From positions 496,001-560,000 of the forward strand of contig JAHCJI010000001.1 in assembly GCA_026126305.1 (NCBI GenBank): a stretch of DNA of 64,000 nucleotides, in the 5' to 3' direction. Under the pieces are notes generated by a model. The model was not told where the DNA came from, ran no database searches, and was given only the letters and a program-made list of their open reading frames with translations. This stretch comes from Phycisphaeraceae bacterium. Lineage in GTDB: Bacteria; Planctomycetota; Phycisphaerae; Phycisphaerales; UBA1924. Position 1 is the stretch's first letter. Every line of letters begins with the position of its first letter. The translations under genes and the position numbers were made by a program. Shown one piece after another: positions 8,393-16,958 of this stretch.

Positions 8393-8466
8393 AGATAGCA
8401 GATAGCAAATGGTAGATGAAGAGGGGATCTTCCGCCTCTTGATCTGCCATCTGCGATCTGCCATTT
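8393..8466. repeat. Long imperfect inverted repeat between convergent genes
   Basis: A 32-bp left arm (8393-8424) and a 32-bp right arm (8435-8466) pair at 26 of 32 positions around a 10-base loop. Both arms are built of short near-repeats such as AGATAGC, GATCTGCCAT and GATCTGCCATTT. It sits exactly between two convergent stop codons (8390 and 8493), so it may act as a bidirectional transcription end or be a remnant of a small dispersed repeat. Confidence 0.6.
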
Positions 8467-8492
8467 GCGATCTGGCCCCCCCAGCCCCCGCG

Positions 8493-8987
8493 CTACGGCG
8501 GGCCGATCCGCACGTAGGGCCGCAGGTTCTCGACCGTCACCGGGCCGATGCCGCGGACGCGGGCCAGGTCTTCCACCGTGCGGTAGGGGCCGTTGCGTTC
8601 CCGATCGGCGATGATCGCCGCCGCCCGCGAGGGGCCGATGCCCGGCAGCAGTTGCAGTTGCTCGGCGGTGGCGGTGTTGACGTCCAGCGTCCTGCCGGCT
8701 TCGAGTTTCTGGGCGGGCTCGGAAGGCGGGGGCGCCCCGGGCGATTCGGCGGCCGTGGCGGTTTGTTGCGGCGCTGGTGCCTGCGTGGCGGGGGTTTGGA
8801 TTGCGGGGGTCTGGGTCGTGGGGGCTTGTGTCGTGGGAGTTTGTGTCGTGGGGGTGACGGTGCGGGGCACGAAGACCACCGGCGGCGGCGCGGGTGTGGC
8901 CCTCGTGGCCAGGCTGTAGCCCATGCCGGCCAGCCCGAGGCCGCCGATGGCCATCGCCGCCACCCAGCGCGCCACGGGCACGCTCAT
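8493..8987 (-). CDS. ComEA-like helix-hairpin-helix protein, membrane-anchored
   Basis: The 164-residue protein has an N-terminal membrane segment (VAAMAIGGLGLAGMGYSLA). A low-complexity Thr/Pro/Gln linker (TQTPTTQAPTTQTP) follows, then a C-terminal helix-hairpin-helix pair with LDVNTATAEQLQLLPGIGPS and VRGIGPVTVENLRPYV. ComEA proteins bind incoming DNA outside the cytoplasmic membrane during transformation, and this arrangement fits. No other competence gene is nearby. Its ATG overlaps the stop of the preceding gene as ATGA (8984-8987), so the two are surely co-transcribed. The linker is encoded by the same kind of C-rich simple sequence seen elsewhere in the window. Confidence 0.88.
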   Translation of the reverse strand: MSVPVARWVAAMAIGGLGLAGMGYSLATRATPAPPPVVFVPRTVTPTTQTPTTQAPTTQTPAIQTPATQAPAPQQTATAAESPGAPPPSEPAQKLEAGRTLDVNTATAEQLQLLPGIGPSRAAAIIADRERNGPYRTVEDLARVRGIGPVTVENLRPYVRIGPP

Positions 8988-10624
8988 CCCTTGGCCCCCA
9001 CCACCTGGCCGGCACGCACGGATTGCCGCAGGTTCACCAGCGCCAAGAGCGCGGGCCGGGGCGCGCCGGCGGCGTCGACCAGCCCCACGCCGCCCGCGGC
9101 CCGGGGCGTGTCCTGGGCCAGGCCCCACGCGATGGAATGGACGTAGGGCTTTGCCGCCGCCACGACCAGCACGCGGTCGATCCAGTCGGCTTGGGCCTTG
9201 GGCGACCAGGGGCCATCCCACGAGCCGCTCTCGCCCTGGTCGACGCCCGGGCCGCTTGGGCACTGGGCGAAGGTGATCGACAGCGGCCGGTCGAGCACGG
9301 CGTAGCGGTCGAGCATCTCGGAGAAGGCCATCGCGTCGCGGACCGCGCCGGCCGCGGCGGGGTCGCTCAGGTCGATGCGCAGGCCGATGGCGTCGACGCG
9401 GGCGCTGGCCTGGGCGATCAGTTCTCCCAGCAGCAGCGGCGGCACGGTGCGGGGCGATCGGCCCGCGTAGAGCGCAAAGGGGTCGACGATCTCGACCTGC
9501 ACGCGGCCCTGGGGGTGGAGCTTGCGCACCACCGTCGTCGCCACGCGCAGCACGTCGGCGATCTGCTCGAAGCGCAGGCCCATCGCGCCCTCGGCCCCCA
9601 GCGAGGAGGCCACCGTCCACCACTGCACCGTCCGGCGATAGCGCGTCACCACCTGGCGGACGTGCTCGTAGACCAACTCGCGCAGCGTCTCGTAGTCGTT
9701 CTCCCAGATGTAGAGCCACTCGGGCATCTTGCCGGGCGCAAAATCGAGCAGCGGGCCGGCCACCACGGGCAGCTTGCCCACGCGCACGGCCCACTCGATC
9801 CACCGGTCCGTCGCGGCGAACTGGTACCTGCCCTCGGCGGGCTCGACCGCCGACCAGGGCATGGGCACGGCGACGAAGTCGGCCGCGCGCGTCAGCGCCG
9901 CCTGGGCCGGCGGCTCGAAGGATGCCGGATCGACACCGCAGCCCACGCGCGCCACGCCCGCGAGCGCCACGCCGTGCGCCTCGGGCGCCTTGACCACCGA
10001 CACCGGCTTGGTGGCCGGTCGGCCGATCGAACGCTCGGCCCGCTCGACGGCGTCGGCGAACCACGATCCATCGGCCCGGGCCGCCAGCCCGCGCGCGACG
10101 GCCTCGGCCACCAGCCACTCGCCCGCCTCGCACGCGTCGTTGAGTGCGCGGCGGGCCTTGGCGTCGGCCTCGCCCACGCCCGGGTCGTCGGCCTTGGCGC
10201 CGTTGGCCTGCACGCTGCGCCAGGAGACCAGCGCGGCCGAGAAGTCTTCGCGGGCCCGCTCGAAGGTCACCAGGGCCCGGTGGTCGGCCGGCAGCATCGC
10301 CAGGTTCCAGTCTTCCAGGGCGTTGAGGAAGCGCATGACCTGCTTGCGGGCCAGTTCGAGGGCCAGCAGGTAGGGGCTTGGCCGCTGGGGCAGCAACGTG
10401 GTGGACAGCAGCAGCTCCCGCCCGGGCCGATCGGGCCCGCCGTCGAGGGGGAAGAGCACCTCGAGGGACACCGTGCCGCCATGGCGCGTTGCCACCGTCA
10501 GCAGTCCGTCGAGGATGCTGATCTCACCGGGGGCGGTCGAACCGTCGGCCGCGACGATCCCGGCATGTCGCAGGGGCCATTGGCCCGCCGGCCCACCATC
10601 GCGATGCACGAAGAACTGGAGCAT
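8984..10624 (-). CDS. GH10-fold protein apparently lacking both catalytic glutamates
   Basis: The 546-residue protein has an N-terminal beta/helical part and then, from about residue 230, a stretch that follows glycosyl-hydrolase family 10 (VPMPWSAVEPAEGRYQFAAT, WAVRVGKLPVVAGPLLDFAP). Where GH10 enzymes have WDVVNE, with the acid/base Glu, this one reads WWTVASSLGAEG. Where the nucleophile motif TELD is expected it reads SITFAQCPS. It therefore probably binds sugar or has another role rather than cleaving glycans. GAGGAG lies about 12 bases before the ATG at 10624; the frame is open to a GTG at 10669. It is coupled by ATGA to the HhH protein gene and divergent from purC. No signal peptide was seen. 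Confidence 0.8.
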   Translation of the reverse strand: MLQFFVHRDGGPAGQWPLRHAGIVAADGSTAPGEISILDGLLTVATRHGGTVSLEVLFPLDGGPDRPGRELLLSTTLLPQRPSPYLLALELARKQVMRFLNALEDWNLAMLPADHRALVTFERAREDFSAALVSWRSVQANGAKADDPGVGEADAKARRALNDACEAGEWLVAEAVARGLAARADGSWFADAVERAERSIGRPATKPVSVVKAPEAHGVALAGVARVGCGVDPASFEPPAQAALTRAADFVAVPMPWSAVEPAEGRYQFAATDRWIEWAVRVGKLPVVAGPLLDFAPGKMPEWLYIWENDYETLRELVYEHVRQVVTRYRRTVQWWTVASSLGAEGAMGLRFEQIADVLRVATTVVRKLHPQGRVQVEIVDPFALYAGRSPRTVPPLLLGELIAQASARVDAIGLRIDLSDPAAAGAVRDAMAFSEMLDRYAVLDRPLSITFAQCPSGPGVDQGESGSWDGPWSPKAQADWIDRVLVVAAAKPYVHSIAWGLAQDTPRAAGGVGLVDAAGAPRPALLALVNLRQSVRAGQVVGAKG

Positions 10625-10700
10625 CCCGTTGCGTCTCTCCTCAAGGCTGCCGGGGACCCATCGCGACACGACACCGGCCCGCGACCACTACCATACGGCC

Positions 10701-11651
10701 ATGCCACCCGCCGAGCCTACCCAGGGGGCCACCATAGCCCAAACCCGACTGGCCCTCCCATTGCTCCATCGGGGCAAGGTCCGGGAGGTGTACAGCCTGG
10801 GGCACGATCGGGTGGCCATCATCGCCACCGACCGCCTGTCGGCCTTCGACGTGGTGCTGCCCACGCCCATCCCCGGCAAGGGGCGCGTGCTGACGGCCCT
10901 GTCGGCCTGGTGGTTCCGCTGGCTCCAGGCCCGCGGCCTTGGGCCCACGCACTTCATCGCCGACGAGCCCGACCTGCCCCAGGCCGCCTTCGCCTTGCCC
11001 GACGCCACGCCCAGGGCCGACCTGGCCGGCCGCACCACCATCGCCCGCCGCGGCGAGATCATCCGCCTGGAGTGCGTCGTGCGGGGCTACCTCGAAGGCT
11101 CGGGCTGGAAGGACTACCGGGCCACAGGGCGCATCAGCAGCATCGCCCTGCCCGCGGGCCTGCGGCAGTGCGATCGTCTGCCCGAGCCCATCTTCACGCC
11201 CAGCACCAAGGCCGAGCCGCCCGAGCACGACGAGCCGATCTCCTTCGAGCAGGCCGCTGGCCTGCTGGGGGCAGACTTGGTCGCCGACCTGCGCGAGCGT
11301 TCGCTGGCCATCTATAACGCCGCGGCCGAGCACGCCCTCTCGCGCGGCATTATCTTGGCAGACACCAAGTTCGAGTTCGCCTGGCCGGTCGATCGCGAGA
11401 AGGGCGCTCGCGAGCCGATGCTGGCCGACGAGGCCCTGACGCCCGACAGTTCCCGTTTCTGGCCCGCCGACCAGTACGCCCCCGGCCGATCGCAGGCCAG
11501 CTTCGACAAGCAGTACGTGCGTGAGTATCTCATGGGGCTTGTCGAGGGCGGCCTGTGGGACAAGAGCGCGCCCGGGCCGCTACTGCCCGCCGATGTGGTG
11601 GCGCACACCGCCGAACGCTACGAGGCGGCCCTTGGCCTGCTGGCGTCGTGA
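10701..11651 (+). CDS. purC: Phosphoribosylaminoimidazole-succinocarboxamide synthase
   Basis: PurC joins aspartate to CAIR in purine synthesis, using ATP. The 316-residue protein shows GKVREVYSLG (nucleotide site), ATDRLSAFD, RLECVVRGYLEGSGWKDY, the FTPSTKAE motif, and ILADTKFEFAW near the C-terminal part. The length suits the longer bacterial and yeast-like form. The ATG at 10701 follows directly on a divergent gap of 76 bp to the GH10-fold gene. The frame continues upstream, but that sequence belongs to the opposite gene. It ends 24 bp from a convergent gene. Housekeeping function is almost certain. Confidence 0.96.
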   Translation: MPPAEPTQGATIAQTRLALPLLHRGKVREVYSLGHDRVAIIATDRLSAFDVVLPTPIPGKGRVLTALSAWWFRWLQARGLGPTHFIADEPDLPQAAFALPDATPRADLAGRTTIARRGEIIRLECVVRGYLEGSGWKDYRATGRISSIALPAGLRQCDRLPEPIFTPSTKAEPPEHDEPISFEQAAGLLGADLVADLRERSLAIYNAAAEHALSRGIILADTKFEFAWPVDREKGAREPMLADEALTPDSSRFWPADQYAPGRSQASFDKQYVREYLMGLVEGGLWDKSAPGPLLPADVVAHTAERYEAALGLLAS

Positions 11652-11675
11652 AAGGAACACCGAAGGCGTTGCGGA

Positions 11676-13643
11676 CTACTTGAGTTCGCGTTGGAGGTCG
11701 CGTTGGCGGCCCTGCAACTCTCGCTCGACCATGGCCCGGAACGCGGGCATGCCATCGGGCTCGGGGAAGACCGCCGAGAATCGGCGGCCCTCGACGCGTA
11801 ACTGGCCGGTCTCGTCCTCGAACAGCGGCCTGTACCGCTCCACCAGCCCGTCATACGCCCACCGGCGCAGGTCTTCGGGCGCGTTGTAATACGCCTGCTG
11901 GGCCATATCCAGATCCAGTTGGGGAAGGATCATGCTGAAGATCTGCCCCGCCACGAAGTCGAAGCGCCGGTCCAGGAATTCCATGCGGCTGACGCGGCCG
12001 TGCGGGTTCTCTCGCAACTGCTGCTGAAGGAACGCCGCGTGGTACTCCCGCGCGTATCGCATCGACGACTCGAAGACCTCCCGGTTGTTGCCCACCAGGC
12101 CCGTCAGGTAGGCATCTTGCAGCGAGCCGATGACCTCCTGCAACGCCACCGAAGGCGAACCCAGCCGCTCGCCCAGTTCGGCCCGCACGAAGCGGTCGAT
12201 GTCCTGAGCCAGCCATTGCAGGCGCGTGCGGTCGTTGATGTTGGCGAACTTGAAGTTTGCCAGGTCGTCCTTCATCTGGGCGGCGACGTCGCGGTTGCCC
12301 CGGCGGTACAGATACCGGATGGCGTCCTTGATGAAGTTTTCGTAGCCCGCCGCGTAGGAGTTATAAGCGCGTTCCTCGCTCTCGTAGTAGCTGCGTTCCA
12401 CCACGTCGGCCAGGATCTGCCCGTACACGGGGATGTAGGCCGTGTCGGGGATGCCCAGGTAGAAGGGCTGTTGCTCGCTCCCGCGTAACAGCATGGTGTT
12501 GTAGTCGAACCACAACTGGCCCGTGCGCCACAGTTCCTGGATGGAGTGGACCACCAGTCGGTCGGTGTTGATGAAGTCCAGGTCCTTGGAGTTGACCGCC
12601 TCGATGCGGGTCATGCCGCCCTCGACGCCCTTCTGGGCCCAGTACAGCGCGTGCGCCGCGGGGTGCCGCCAGTCCAACGGACCGTACGTCGTCGTGTACC
12701 GAAGCATCCGCCGCGGCTCCATGTTGTACTCACGCATCAGCACCCGCCGGCGCGTGAAGGCCAGAAGGTCCGCCCAGGCGCTCTCGTAGGCCGGATCGGC
12801 CACGATCTCAGATACCGCCGAGAAGCGTTCGTCGGCCTGCAACCGCAGTTGGGGCCAGATCGCCGAGGCCATCGCCACGCGTGTGCGCGTCACGTTGCGG
12901 AGCATGCGCTGGCTCATGGGGTCGATGTCCATCGCCGAGAGTCGGGAGACCAGTTCCCCGACCCTGGGGTTCTTCTGGACCACCTGCGCCAGTGTTTCGG
13001 GCGCTTCGACGATGGGCATCAGCCACGCCTCGAACTGCGCGATGCGGTCCTCGCGGGTGTTCTTGCCCGGCACGGGCGCGGGCGGCGGGCCGAGGATCTC
13101 GTGCCACTCTTCGGCCAGTTGCAGCTTGTAATACCAGTGCGCATCGTCGGCGAAGGCCTGGATCTTGTGCAGGAACAGCCAGGCCAACTCCTTGTGGATC
13201 ACCATGTCCGTGGGGTTGTGGACGACCCCCTCGCTGCGCAGCAGGTCGATGCCCTGGCTGACCCAGTTCCATCGCTCCTGGGGCGTGTTGGTGGTCACCG
13301 AGATGTTGTACGCCATGTTCCACGCGTGGAAGGCCCAGACCTGCGGGAAGCGAGGTTGCAACCGCGTGATCGCCCGGGCCAGGTCCACCGCCTCGTGGTA
13401 CTTGCCCTCTTCCTTCAACTCGTTGGCGCGGATCCACAGCATGTTCACGAACAGCCCGCGGAATGCACCCATCGCGATGCCGAGGGCCACCTGGGGCGGG
13501 TCGCCCGCCTCGGCCTGCTCGGTATAACTCAGTTTGTACCTACCCGCCGAAGCCGTCAGGTCGGCCGAGACCAGCCCCGACACGCCCAGGAACACCACGC
13601 ACACCACCAATGCGACCAGCTGCGTCATGCGCCCCTGCGGCAT
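11676..13643 (-). CDS. Membrane-anchored, helical (TPR-like) protein, last gene of SPFH/ABC operon
   Basis: The 655-residue protein begins with one membrane segment (LVALVVCVVFLGVSGLVSA). The rest is rich in Trp, Tyr and charged helices with a TPR-like pattern (LWIRANELKEEGKYHEAVDLARAI in part, then VWAFHAWNMAYNISV). That suggests a large periplasmic or outside-facing domain that binds a partner. The ATG at 13643 has GAGGAGG 7 bases before it. The gene follows the ABC-2 permease by 57 bp in the same operon, so it may be an accessory subunit of that exporter. I do not recognise a named family. Confidence 0.8.
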   Translation of the reverse strand: MPQGRMTQLVALVVCVVFLGVSGLVSADLTASAGRYKLSYTEQAEAGDPPQVALGIAMGAFRGLFVNMLWIRANELKEEGKYHEAVDLARAITRLQPRFPQVWAFHAWNMAYNISVTTNTPQERWNWVSQGIDLLRSEGVVHNPTDMVIHKELAWLFLHKIQAFADDAHWYYKLQLAEEWHEILGPPPAPVPGKNTREDRIAQFEAWLMPIVEAPETLAQVVQKNPRVGELVSRLSAMDIDPMSQRMLRNVTRTRVAMASAIWPQLRLQADERFSAVSEIVADPAYESAWADLLAFTRRRVLMREYNMEPRRMLRYTTTYGPLDWRHPAAHALYWAQKGVEGGMTRIEAVNSKDLDFINTDRLVVHSIQELWRTGQLWFDYNTMLLRGSEQQPFYLGIPDTAYIPVYGQILADVVERSYYESEERAYNSYAAGYENFIKDAIRYLYRRGNRDVAAQMKDDLANFKFANINDRTRLQWLAQDIDRFVRAELGERLGSPSVALQEVIGSLQDAYLTGLVGNNREVFESSMRYAREYHAAFLQQQLRENPHGRVSRMEFLDRRFDFVAGQIFSMILPQLDLDMAQQAYYNAPEDLRRWAYDGLVERYRPLFEDETGQLRVEGRRFSAVFPEPDGMPAFRAMVERELQGRQRDLQRELK

Positions 13644-13700
13644 AGCGGACCTCCTCAGACGGATTCCCAACGATCCATACCCCGCACGATCGGCGTGGGT

Positions 13701-15668
13701 TCACTGGCCCGAATAGATCGCCAGTTCTCGCGATCGGAAGACCAGCCACGCCAGGCCAAACAACACCGCGCACCACACGCCCAGCACCACGATGCCCTGC
13801 CCCAGGCTGGTCCACGAGACATACTCGCCGGCCACGAGCTTCTGGGTCGGGTTCAGGTCGGCGTAGACGCGAAAGAGCCAGATGACCCCGCGAGAGATCG
13901 TGCCCACCACCGCCGACAACACGGGCCCGATGCCCTCGCCGAAGAATGGGTTGTAGACCTCCAGGGATTCTTCGAGGAACAGGGCGCTCTCGGCGGCAAA
14001 GAACGCTCCAAAGGCCACCAGGCACGCCACGGGGAAGCTCAGCGCCGTCGATGCCGCGATGGCCAGCAGCGACAGGAACGCCAGCTTGATCCACAGCACG
14101 ACCATCACCCGCAGGAAGTTCATCTGATAACTGCCGACGCTGTAACTCAGCTCCAGCCCGCCGGCGGGGAAGCGGATCGACCTCGGGTTGGGCACGACGC
14201 CGATCTGCCCGCTGCTGCCGCGCACGAGCGAGCCGTTGATGATCTCCAGCTCGAGCACCCCGTCCTCGTTGATCGCCGAGGGCGGGATGTCGTCGATGAT
14301 CAGCGTCTGCGCCAGGCCCACCTCGCGCTCGACCAGGTAGTTTCCGGCGCGAAAGACCAATCGGAAGAACTCGTCGGGCATGTTCGCGCCCGATTCGATG
14401 CGATAGCGCAGCAGCAGCGGGGAGTCTTGCCGGGCCGCTCGGTGCAGCCCGCTGAAGGTGTAGGCCATCCCCTGCCCCGGGTCGATCGTGCGGAAGCGCT
14501 GCACGAGGTCCTTGTACAGGTCGTCGCGGATCTGCGTGCGCGTCCGTGGGCCCTGCTCCAGGCGCTCGATCTCGTCGAGTTGATCGCGCTGCTGGATGTA
14601 CTGGTCCACGATCTGGGCAAACTCGGGACTGTTCTTGGCCAGCGGAAGGTCGATGTCCCGCGCCACGCGCGCTCGCAGCACCTGGTTGTGCAGGATGCGG
14701 CGGTCTTCGCTCAGCACAGAATCCCCGAAACGAACCCCCGACGAGACGTACGCGACCGATTCGCCCTTGGCCGGCTGCTGCCGGAGATACTCGGCAAAGA
14801 GGAAGATCGCCGACCCGCACACCACCAGCAGCACCGCGTTGAGCGACATCACGCCCAGCCACTTGCCCAGCAGGTACTTCCACGCGGGCACGGGCTTGGT
14901 CATGGTCTGCCAGATGATCTTGTCGCGCTGCTCGACGGTCAGCGACGCCGCCGAAAGCAGAAGCGTCAGCACCGCGATCATCCAGAACGCGCCGCCCGTT
15001 CCGTATTGCAGGAACGATTGCATCCGATACCGCAGCGGCGTGCCCTCGTTGAGCAGCATCGGCACCGCGGCCAGACCGAAGATCAGCAGCACGATCAGCA
15101 GCAGCGAGACCTTCATCCGCACGGCCTCGGCCAGCACGTTGCGGGCCACCGCGCAGACCGGACCGGTCGAGACCGACAGCGCCAGCCGCATGACCTCGAG
15201 CCCGGCGGTGAAGAACATTGTCAGCAACGCCGCCCCGGAGAGGATGCGTCCGAACTCTCCCAGGGTCGGGCCCGCTCGTCCGTAGTACGACAGCAGCATC
15301 ATCGGACCGGCCACGAGCGTCACCGCCAGGCCCAGCAGCAGATACGTCAGGCTCAGCCCGAGCCAGACGATCGCCAGGCTCATGCCCAGGCCCACGGCAA
15401 TGCCCAGGCCGACCGCCAAGGGGCTGCGGTCCTGGGCCAGGATCTGCTGGATTGCCCGCTGCTGCCTTTCCACCTGGGCCCGCATCGCCGGATCTTCGAT
15501 CCGGGACGCGTCGAAAAACTGGACCTGGTCGCTCGCGCGGTCGGTGTTGGAACGGACCACGTAGGTCACGCCAGCAACCAAGGCCAAGACCGCGAGCAAC
15601 ACCGTCGCGATGTATTTGAACCCGCGAGACTTCTGCACGCGATCGATCTTCGACCACAGGCCGGTCAT
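13701..15668 (-). CDS. ABC-2 type transporter permease with large extracytoplasmic domain
   Basis: The 655-residue membrane protein has a first membrane segment at about 20-40 and a pair near 105-155 (GLGIAVGLGMSLAIVWLG). An ABC-2 core follows with LTVEQRDKIIWQTMTKPVPA, the amphipathic coupling stretch, then KYLLGKWLGVMSLNAVLLVV. A soluble domain of over 200 residues (about 300-520) comes next, and then C-terminal membrane helices. The start ATG overlaps the ATPase stop as ATGA (15665-15668), so this permease and that ATPase form one transporter. The substrate is unknown; ABC-2 proteins usually export polymers, lipids or peptides. Confidence 0.88.
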   Translation of the reverse strand: MTGLWSKIDRVQKSRGFKYIATVLLAVLALVAGVTYVVRSNTDRASDQVQFFDASRIEDPAMRAQVERQQRAIQQILAQDRSPLAVGLGIAVGLGMSLAIVWLGLSLTYLLLGLAVTLVAGPMMLLSYYGRAGPTLGEFGRILSGAALLTMFFTAGLEVMRLALSVSTGPVCAVARNVLAEAVRMKVSLLLIVLLIFGLAAVPMLLNEGTPLRYRMQSFLQYGTGGAFWMIAVLTLLLSAASLTVEQRDKIIWQTMTKPVPAWKYLLGKWLGVMSLNAVLLVVCGSAIFLFAEYLRQQPAKGESVAYVSSGVRFGDSVLSEDRRILHNQVLRARVARDIDLPLAKNSPEFAQIVDQYIQQRDQLDEIERLEQGPRTRTQIRDDLYKDLVQRFRTIDPGQGMAYTFSGLHRAARQDSPLLLRYRIESGANMPDEFFRLVFRAGNYLVEREVGLAQTLIIDDIPPSAINEDGVLELEIINGSLVRGSSGQIGVVPNPRSIRFPAGGLELSYSVGSYQMNFLRVMVVLWIKLAFLSLLAIAASTALSFPVACLVAFGAFFAAESALFLEESLEVYNPFFGEGIGPVLSAVVGTISRGVIWLFRVYADLNPTQKLVAGEYVSWTSLGQGIVVLGVWCAVLFGLAWLVFRSRELAIYSGQ

Positions 15669-16900
15669 CGGTCGCCACTCCCGGCCTTGCCCTTGCCACC
15701 GTCGTCGTCCAGCAGCGAATCGATCACCCCGAGATCCATCGAATCATCGGCCTTGGGCTCAACGATCTTGGGCTCGTCTTCGATCAGGTCTTCAACGGTC
15801 ACGGTGTCCATGGCTTGCGGCTCGGCTTGCGGCTCGACCGTTTCGGGCTCGGGCAAGGTGTCTTGCGGTTCGGCCCCGCCTCGCACCAGGTCGCCGATCA
15901 GCGCTTCGCCCTCGCGTGGCTCGTCGGCAGCGCCCGCGCGCAGGAACCCTGCCGTCGCGCCACCGGCCATGGCACCGGCGGTTTCCAGCCGTTCGGCCTG
16001 GGCCTCCTCGACGATCTGGAGGAACAGGTCTTCGAGCTTCTGACGGGGGTGCGAGACGCGCTGCACCGACTTCGTGCCTCCCGAGCGACGGCGAATCAAC
16101 GCGTCGATCTCCGCGAGCGTGGCCTCGTCGAGCGTGTCGGTCTCGATGGTCGTGCGATCCTGAGTTTCGAGCAGTTCCTCGCAATCCCCATGCTTGCGGA
16201 TGCGTCCGCCGTAGAGCACAACCATGCGGTCTACCACGTCCTCGACGTCGGCCAGCAGGTGGCTGGAGAGCAGCACGGTCTTCCCTCGGCGTCCCAACTC
16301 GACGATCAGGTCCTTGACCTGCCTTGTGCCGATGGGGTCCAGCCCGGTCGTGGGTTCGTCGAGGATGAGCAGGTCCGGGTCGTTGATGAGCGCCTGGGCC
16401 AAACCGATACGCCGCTGCATGCCCTTGGAATACTCACGCACCTGGCGGTACTGTGCCGCCCGCAGCCCCACCATGTCGAGCAACTCGTCGATGCGCTTCT
16501 GCCGGGTCGAGTGGTCGAGCCCGAACAGCCGGCCGTAATAGTCCAGTGTCTCTCGGGCATTCAGGAACGGGTAAAGGTAACTCTCCTCGGGAAGGTACCC
16601 GATGCGCTTCTTGATCGCCACGTCCGTCGGAGACTTGCCGAAGACGGCCACGCGGCCCTTCGTGGGCTTGAGCAGCCCCAGCAGGATCTTGATCGTCGTG
16701 CTCTTGCCCGAGCCGTTGGGCCCGAGCAAACCAAAGATCTCCTTTGGACGGATCTCGAAACTGACGTCCGAGACCGCCCGGGCGCGCGGCCTCATCCAGA
16801 AATCACGGAAGGTCTTGCTCAGCCCCTGGACCGCGACCACGGGCCTCGCCCCGGTGGGGGCGGGCGTCTCCAGGGTCGACTGTGTTGCCGTCTGCGTCAT
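15665..16900 (-). CDS. ABC transporter ATP-binding protein with acidic C-terminal tail
   Basis: The 411-residue ATPase has Walker A (GPNGSGKSTT) near residue 58, the signature YSKGMQRRIGLAQ, Walker B LLILDEPTTGLDP and the switch His in LLSSHLLADVEDV. It belongs to the multidrug/ABC-2 exporter type. Residues from about 310 to the end form a low-complexity acidic tail (EPEAEPQ-type, many Asp/Glu), unusual for this family, which might dock a partner. It sits 58 bp after the HflK-like gene and is translationally coupled to the permease. It may also serve the second permease at 21953, which has no ATPase beside it. Confidence 0.93.
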   Translation of the reverse strand: MTQTATQSTLETPAPTGARPVVAVQGLSKTFRDFWMRPRARAVSDVSFEIRPKEIFGLLGPNGSGKSTTIKILLGLLKPTKGRVAVFGKSPTDVAIKKRIGYLPEESYLYPFLNARETLDYYGRLFGLDHSTRQKRIDELLDMVGLRAAQYRQVREYSKGMQRRIGLAQALINDPDLLILDEPTTGLDPIGTRQVKDLIVELGRRGKTVLLSSHLLADVEDVVDRMVVLYGGRIRKHGDCEELLETQDRTTIETDTLDEATLAEIDALIRRRSGGTKSVQRVSHPRQKLEDLFLQIVEEAQAERLETAGAMAGGATAGFLRAGAADEPREGEALIGDLVRGGAEPQDTLPEPETVEPQAEPQAMDTVTVEDLIEDEPKIVEPKADDSMDLGVIDSLLDDDGGKGKAGSGDR

Positions 16901-16958
16901 GCCCGTGTCATGTCCTTCATCTCACGCCCCGTGGGGGCGTGTGCCCGTGCGATTCGTG

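Noticed and set aside
15218-15619. Further open frames within the permease region on the plus strand
   Set aside because: They are Arg/Pro/Gly-rich shadows typical of high-GC DNA.
12546-16043. Open frame of 1165 codons on the plus strand opposite the ABC permease and helical protein genes
   Set aside because: The minus-strand genes have membrane helices, ATPase motifs and start signals; the plus frame is low-complexity and His/Arg/Gln-rich.
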